Shown here piece after piece: positions 7,826 to 9,462 of a DNA stretch of 9,462 bases. Each line of letters begins with the position of its first letter. The first letter of the stretch is position 1. Source of the stretch: Clostridia bacterium (GTDB lineage Bacteria; Bacillota_A; Clostridia; Christensenellales; Borkfalkiaceae); NCBI GenBank assembly GCA_003979335.1, contig RYWC01000011.1, positions 5,331 to 14,792 of the forward strand. The letters are read 5' to 3'. Made by a program: the position numbers and the translations under genes. The notes below the pieces were generated by a model, which was given only the letters and a program-made list of their open reading frames with translations, was not told the DNA's origin and ran no database searches.

Positions 7826-8149
7826 CTAAAAACTGCCTCCGGCATATAATTCGTAATTCTCGTCTAAATTGTTCAAAATTGCTTTTGCAAGTTCGCCGTC
7901 CGTTACCGCGGCTATTTTGCAACCAACTTTATTAACGGCATTTTCAAACCCTGATTTACAAACAATCATAGGGCAGGAAAAGCGCGTCTTGAATTTCAAC
8001 GCAAGTTTCTGCGAGTTTTTTGCCGCCGCGCCGTCCACGATTATCAAACGGACGCCGCCGCGAAGCGTATCTATTGCGCCGGAACCCAACGCAATCTTGC
8101 GCGCCTTTATACAAAAACCCAGATATGTTTCAATTTTGCTTTTTACCAA
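7826..8149 (-). CDS. ylxQ: L7Ae/L30e-family RNA-binding protein YlxQ
   Basis: Small RNA-binding protein of the L7Ae/L30e/S12e fold, presumed to recognise kink-turn-like RNA; its cellular role is poorly known. The 107-residue length is typical, with the family pattern of a start helix (KIETYLGFCIKARKIALGSG), a Gly/Arg turn, the LIIVDGAAAKNSQKL strand-helix and a later IAAVTDGELAKAIL segment. The start is TTG at 8147-8149. A perfect AGGAGG at 8156-8161 sits 6 bases upstream, and no other plausible start lies nearby. This makes a 20-bp overlap with ylxR. The stop is two bases before the infB ATG. The ylxR-ylxQ-infB order supports the identification. Confidence 0.9.
   Translation of the reverse strand: MVKSKIETYLGFCIKARKIALGSGAIDTLRGGVRLIIVDGAAAKNSQKLALKFKTRFSCPMIVCKSGFENAVNKVGCKIAAVTDGELAKAILNNLDENYELYAGGSF
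7836..7840 (-). promoter_or_regulatory. Ribosome binding site for infB with long spacing
   Basis: GGAGG on the minus strand lies 12 bases before the infB ATG at 7823, longer than the usual 5-9. It is inside the last codons of ylxQ. No closer purine-rich site is present, so initiation may be helped by ribosomes terminating at the ylxQ stop two bases away. Confidence 0.6.
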
Positions 8150-8405
8150 AGTATTCCTCCTCTATGGCGGAATAGACTTCCTCATCCACCGCGCACGAAA
8201 ATACTTTGTTTAAAACGTGTTGTTTCCTCAGTTTTGCTATACAGTCGCTTCGGTCGCAGACATAGGCGCCGCGTCCCGATGCCTTAGAAGAAAAATCAAT
8301 GAATATCTTCCCGTCCTGTCCCTTGACGACGCGGAGCATAGACTTTTTTTCTTTAAGTTCCCGACAGGAAACACACATTCTCAGCGGTATTTTTTTTGCT
8401 GACAT
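8130..8405 (-). CDS. ylxR: YlxR family RNA-binding protein (DUF448)
   Basis: YlxR proteins are small basic RNA-binding proteins of the nusA-infB operon; work in Bacillus subtilis links the family to RNase P RNA (RnpM). The 91-residue protein shows the family core: RMCVSCRELKEKKSMLRVV near the N-terminus, then IFIDFSSKASGRGAYVC with the invariant GRGAY loop at about 44-48. Four cysteines (C11, C14, C50, C55) are arranged CxxC and Cx4C, compatible with a metal site, though some family members lack them. The ATG at 8403-8405 overlaps the nusA stop by one base (TGATG), and AAGGA lies 6 bases upstream. The 3' end overlaps ylxQ by 20 bp and carries its Shine-Dalgarno. Confidence 0.93.
   Translation of the reverse strand: MSAKKIPLRMCVSCRELKEKKSMLRVVKGQDGKIFIDFSSKASGRGAYVCDRSDCIAKLRKQHVLNKVFSCAVDEEVYSAIEEEYFGKKQN
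8156..8161 (-). promoter_or_regulatory. Ribosome binding site for ylxQ, fixes its TTG start
   Basis: A full-consensus AGGAGG on the minus strand, 6 bases before the TTG at 8147-8149 and inside the ylxR coding region. It is the strongest Shine-Dalgarno in the window and decides the unusual start codon of ylxQ. Confidence 0.85.
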
Positions 8406-9462
8406 CAGTCTTCCTTAATTTCGGTATTTTCGTCTTCGGCAACAGTATCCATACCGAGTTTTGCCGCCGCAGACTGGCTTTTAACGTCAATTTTCCAACC
8501 GGTAAGCCTAACCGCAAGACGGGCGTTCTGTCCGTCCTTGCCTATCGCAAGCGAAAGCTTATCGTCGGGAACCACCGCCATTGCTGTTTTTTCTCCGTCA
8601 AGCTGGGTAACAGAGATAACCTTTGCAGGCGAAAGCGCTTTTGCGATAAACTCCAACGGGTTCTCGCTCCAAGGAATAATATCGATTTTTTCGCCTTTGA
8701 GTTCTTCCACAATTGCGTTCACCCTTGCGCCCTTGTTTCCGACGCACGAACCGATTGCGTCAACCCTTTCGTCCTCCGAATAGATAGCAATTTTAGTTCT
8801 CGCGCCTGCCTCGCGGCTTATCGATTTGATTACGACTGTGCCTTGTTTGATTTCGGGAACTTCGTCCTCGAAAAGTTTTCTGACAAGACCGGGAGCCGAA
8901 CGGCTGACGAGCACCTGCGCGCCTTTAAAACCGCTTTTTATTCTTTTAACGAAAACTTTTATTTTATCGTTTACATTATATTTTTCACCCGGCACCTGGT
9001 CGGACGGCATCATAAGCCCCTCTACCTGCCCTTTGCCAAGTTCAATATAAACGTTCTTTGCGTCGATTTTTCTTATTACGCCGACAAGAAGCTCGCCTTC
9101 TTTGTCCGAAAATTCATTCATTGCGGCATCTCTTTCAGTCTCGTGCAGTTTCTGCAAAATTACCTGCTTTGCCGTCTGCGCGGCTATACGGCTGAAATCT
9201 TTGGGAACAAGCTTTTCCGTATATTTGTCGCCGAGTTTATAACTCTTTTTTGCTTCCCTCGCCTTTTCAAGCGTAATTTCGTTTTCGGGGTCGTAAACTT
9301 CTTCAACTATATTTTTAACGGTATAGAAGTCGATTGAACCTTTTTCGGGGTTGATTTTGATTTCAACCAAACCGACCGTACCGGCATACTGCTTTTTGCA
9401 AGCGGAAACGAGCGCATTTTCAAGCGCTTCCAAAAAGACCTGCTGGGGTATCCCCTTTTCCT
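8405..9462 (-). CDS. nusA: Transcription termination/antitermination factor NusA (5' end cut by window edge)
   Basis: NusA binds RNA polymerase and modulates pausing, termination and antitermination. 351 complete codons are visible, starting at EKGIPQQVFLEALENAL, which aligns with roughly residue 15 onward of the NusA N-terminal domain, so about 15 codons lie outside. The TTG at 9431-9433 is an internal leucine codon, not a start. In visible numbering, the polymerase-binding N-domain runs to about 118, an S1 domain covers about 122-188, KH1 has the loop GNKG near 241-244 with GEKIDIIPWSENP after it, and KH2 has AIGKDGQNARLAVRLTGWKIDV from 305. The protein ends about 25 residues after KH2 with an acidic stretch and has no AR repeats, like Bacillota NusA and unlike the longer proteobacterial form. 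The stop shares one base with the ylxR start. Confidence 0.96.
   Translation of the reverse strand, partial: EKGIPQQVFLEALENALVSACKKQYAGTVGLVEIKINPEKGSIDFYTVKNIVEEVYDPENEITLEKAREAKKSYKLGDKYTEKLVPKDFSRIAAQTAKQVILQKLHETERDAAMNEFSDKEGELLVGVIRKIDAKNVYIELGKGQVEGLMMPSDQVPGEKYNVNDKIKVFVKRIKSGFKGAQVLVSRSAPGLVRKLFEDEVPEIKQGTVVIKSISREAGARTKIAIYSEDERVDAIGSCVGNKGARVNAIVEELKGEKIDIIPWSENPLEFIAKALSPAKVISVTQLDGEKTAMAVVPDDKLSLAIGKDGQNARLAVRLTGWKIDVKSQSAAAKLGMDTVAEDENTEIKED

Noticed and set aside
7823..7922. Upstream extension of infB by 33 residues
   Set aside because: It lies inside ylxQ in another frame, gives a non-conserved Arg-rich sequence, and the ATG at 7823 begins a typical MAKK N-terminus.
8396..9337. 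Long plus-strand open frame antisense to nusA
   Set aside because: It is a shadow of nusA: the minus strand here encodes clear S1 and KH domains, while the plus-strand translation is Phe/Cys/Arg-rich with no recognisable domain and no promoter or Shine-Dalgarno.
9431..9433. TTG as a start codon of nusA
   Set aside because: Codons upstream to the window edge continue the NusA N-terminal domain (EKGIPQQVF), so this is an internal leucine and the gene is partial.

Overview
The window holds a compact, one-directional block of housekeeping genes. Every gene is on the minus strand, so the transcribed order runs from high to low coordinates. It suggests a low-to-moderate G+C bacterium of the Bacillota, most likely a Clostridia-type lineage. 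The grounds are a short NusA without C-terminal acidic repeats, the ylxR-ylxQ pair between nusA and infB, an NrnA-type DHH phosphoesterase between rbfA and truB, and a bifunctional RibF after truB. This placement is inferred from gene order and protein architecture; I cannot name the genus.

Layout in transcription order: nusA (its first ~15 codons lie beyond the right edge), ylxR, ylxQ, infB, rbfA, nrnA, truB, ribF, then an endonuclease IV-like TIM-barrel gene. From 9462 down to 1055 each gene overlaps the next or is separated by at most 2 bases, as expected for one polycistronic, translationally coupled operon. After a 33-bp gap comes an M24 metallopeptidase (Xaa-Pro aminopeptidase type). 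It appears to have its own promoter, whose -35 box lies in the last codons of the TIM-barrel gene. Its C-terminus is cut by the left edge. No stretch of 300 bases lacks a gene, and I saw no tRNA, rRNA, CRISPR array, insertion sequence, riboswitch or rho-independent terminator.

How the genes fit together: NusA acts in transcription elongation and antitermination. YlxR and YlxQ are small RNA-binding proteins. IF2 places initiator tRNA on the ribosome. RbfA matures the 30S subunit. NrnA degrades short oligoribonucleotides and dephosphorylates pAp. TruB makes tRNA pseudouridine 55. RibF makes FMN and FAD. This is the classic nusA-infB operon. Departures from the textbook version are an unusually long glutamate-rich tail on RibF, an Nfo-like gene directly after ribF where rpsO is often found, an N-terminus of IF2 without the usual first subdomain, and an M24 gene whose mRNA probably has a very short leader without a Shine-Dalgarno. 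I found no evidence of a novel multi-gene system; the window is mostly an ordinary core-genome region.
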